NCBI GenBank assembly: GCA_003648085.1
Contig: QMOC01000128.1
Location: 1 to 7,254, forward strand
From: Chloroflexota bacterium
GTDB lineage: Bacteria > Chloroflexota > Anaerolineae > B4-G1
Direction: 5' to 3'
Length of the DNA: 7,254 nucleotides
Made by a program: the position numbers and the translations under genes. This document shows, in pieces, positions 6,416-7,254 of this stretch (positions are counted from its first letter, which is position 1; every line of letters begins with the position of its first letter). Below the pieces are notes generated by a model that worked only from the letters and a program-made list of their open reading frames with translations, had not been told where the DNA came from and did not search any database.

Positions 6416-6426
6416 GATCACCCCTT
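6416..6426 (-). promoter_or_regulatory. Strong Shine-Dalgarno of the PIN/helicase-like gene
   Basis: AAGGGGTGATC differs only slightly from the ideal complement of the 16S rRNA tail (AAGGAGGTGATC) and ends five bases before the ATG at 6410. It fixes the start and suggests efficient translation from a transcript shared with, or starting within, the channel gene. Confidence 0.75.
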
Positions 6427-6430
6427 GGTC

Positions 6431-7254
6431 TCAGGCCAGCGCTTGCGCCAGCCCCTCTGGCTCAAAAGCCGGCTCCTCCGGCGAGATGACGAAGAGGTAA
6501 TCTCCATTTTGCAATGTGTACGCCCCTTTGGGGTTGACCATGATCTCCCCATCCCGCTCGGCCGCTATAAGGATACAATCCCTTTTTCCACCTATATCGA
6601 GAAAAGCTTGGCGAAAAGTCCTGCCCACATATTGGGATGGCACAGGGATGCGATAGATCTCATCTCCCTCGCCAAAGTTCAGCAACGAGGCGAACAATTT
6701 CGATATGCCGTGGCTGACCGAGGATTGCAGGATGAGATATTCGCCGAACTGATTCAGGCAGATGATCTCATCGGCATCGGCTCGTTCCAGGTGGCATATG
6801 TTCTCCGGGTCGTAGACCTCAACGCTGGTATACACCCTCGGATTCAGCCGCTCAACGGCCAGCGTGATCAGCAAACTGCGCGCATCCGGATTTTCACTTT
6901 TATCATCCGCCAGCACGATTGCCCCGTAGGCTTTCTCGATCCCTGCCTTCCGCAGCGCTTCATCCCTAGTCGGGTCGCCGGAGACGAAATAGACATCTTC
7001 CTCCGGGATCGGATTCTCAGGCAGGTCCGCCAGCAGAACCAGCGGGCGTTTGCTTCTGATGTCCTCGGATTGAAGTTGGCGGATAATCCGTCTCGCCTTA
7101 GGTGTCCACCCGCAGATAACGATGTGATTCCTCAGGTTTTTCTTGTTCACTCTCTGTCCCCCTCTCAAGTGGAAGGCGGTGACGAAAGCGATGAACATAG
7201 AAACGATAACTACGCCTTCCAGAATGACCAACATAGCGATGACCCGTCCCACCA
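6431..7254 (-). CDS. RCK-domain potassium channel, C-terminal part (5' end beyond window)
   Basis: The visible 273 residues begin with the end of a pore-lining membrane helix (about residues 4-28, hydrophobic, ending AFHLRGG), followed by a cytoplasmic regulator of K+ conductance. The TrkA-N Rossmann part starts NHIVICGW (42-49) and includes SGDPTRDEALRKAGI (91-105) and AIVLADD (111-117). A TrkA-C part spans about 196-260 (IPVPSQYVG through GDYLFVISP). In such channels the RCK domain binds nucleotide or ions and gates the pore. The usual GxGxxG is replaced by GWTPKARRI, a variant found in some bacterial channels whose loop carries GW-N or GW-x. The first codon in frame is GTG at 7252, but the VGRVIAM sequence fits the segment just after a selectivity filter, so the real start and the filter lie upstream of the window. 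It may share a transcript with the PIN gene; a link to defence is unproven. Confidence 0.9.
   Translation of the reverse strand, partial: VGRVIAMLVILEGVVIVSMFIAFVTAFHLRGGQRVNKKNLRNHIVICGWTPKARRIIRQLQSEDIRSKRPLVLLADLPENPIPEEDVYFVSGDPTRDEALRKAGIEKAYGAIVLADDKSENPDARSLLITLAVERLNPRVYTSVEVYDPENICHLERADADEIICLNQFGEYLILQSSVSHGISKLFASLLNFGEGDEIYRIPVPSQYVGRTFRQAFLDIGGKRDCILIAAERDGEIMVNPKGAYTLQNGDYLFVISPEEPAFEPEGLAQALA

Noticed and set aside
5838..6500. Plus-strand open frame of 220 codons
   Set aside because: It runs antisense across the PIN domain and into the channel gene, both well supported. No ribosome site or family resemblance was seen.
1..7254. CRISPR arrays, tRNA or rRNA genes, insertion sequences
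   Set aside because: No regularly spaced direct repeats, no cloverleaf-like sequence and no transposase motif were seen. Coding genes occupy nearly all of the window, and the only gap of note is the 90-base promoter region at 4452-4541.

Overview
All recognisable genes in this window lie on the minus strand. Read in the direction of transcription (high to low coordinates) they are: the cytoplasmic part of an RCK-type potassium channel, cut off by the window edge (6431-7254); a PIN nuclease domain fused to a degenerate superfamily 2 helicase-like core (4542-6410); a large fusion of three RNA polymerase alpha-CTD-like domains, a sigma-70 region 4 and two HARE-HTH-like domains (1857-4451); a DpdA-like paralogue of tRNA-guanine transglycosylase (847-1848); a small unassigned winged-helix-like protein (38-850); and the first codons of a possible further gene (1-38). 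The DNA is moderately GC-rich overall. The mix of alpha-CTD/sigma-4/HARE fusion, RCK channel and accessory genes would fit Chloroflexota or a similar lineage, but this is a weak impression, because no taxonomic marker gene is present.

The central block, 38-1848 plus 1857-4451, behaves as one transcription unit. A good sigma-70-type promoter (TTGCTT, 17 bases, TACAAT; 4506-4534) sits just upstream of the large fusion gene. The next gene starts 8 bases after its stop, the following one overlaps by ATGA, and the last putative start overlaps by TAATG. The PIN/helicase-like gene lies upstream in the same orientation, 20 bases after the channel gene, with a 90-base gap before the fusion gene.

Interpretation: the transglycosylase paralogue keeps the family's catalytic aspartates and a variant zinc site, but looks like the DpdA branch, which exchanges guanine in DNA for a 7-deazaguanine, rather than like a tRNA enzyme. 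Its neighbours are unlike a queuosine operon. One is a DNA-binding protein that imitates the promoter-contacting parts of RNA polymerase and carries HARE-HTH modules, which have been linked to reading modified DNA. Another is a nuclease coupled to a helicase-like scaffold that has lost its ATPase motifs. I infer a DNA modification and defence (restriction-like) locus of the Dpd type with an unusual promoter-mimicking component. The canonical partners DpdB and the active Dpd helicases are not visible and would have to lie outside the window, most likely beyond position 1.
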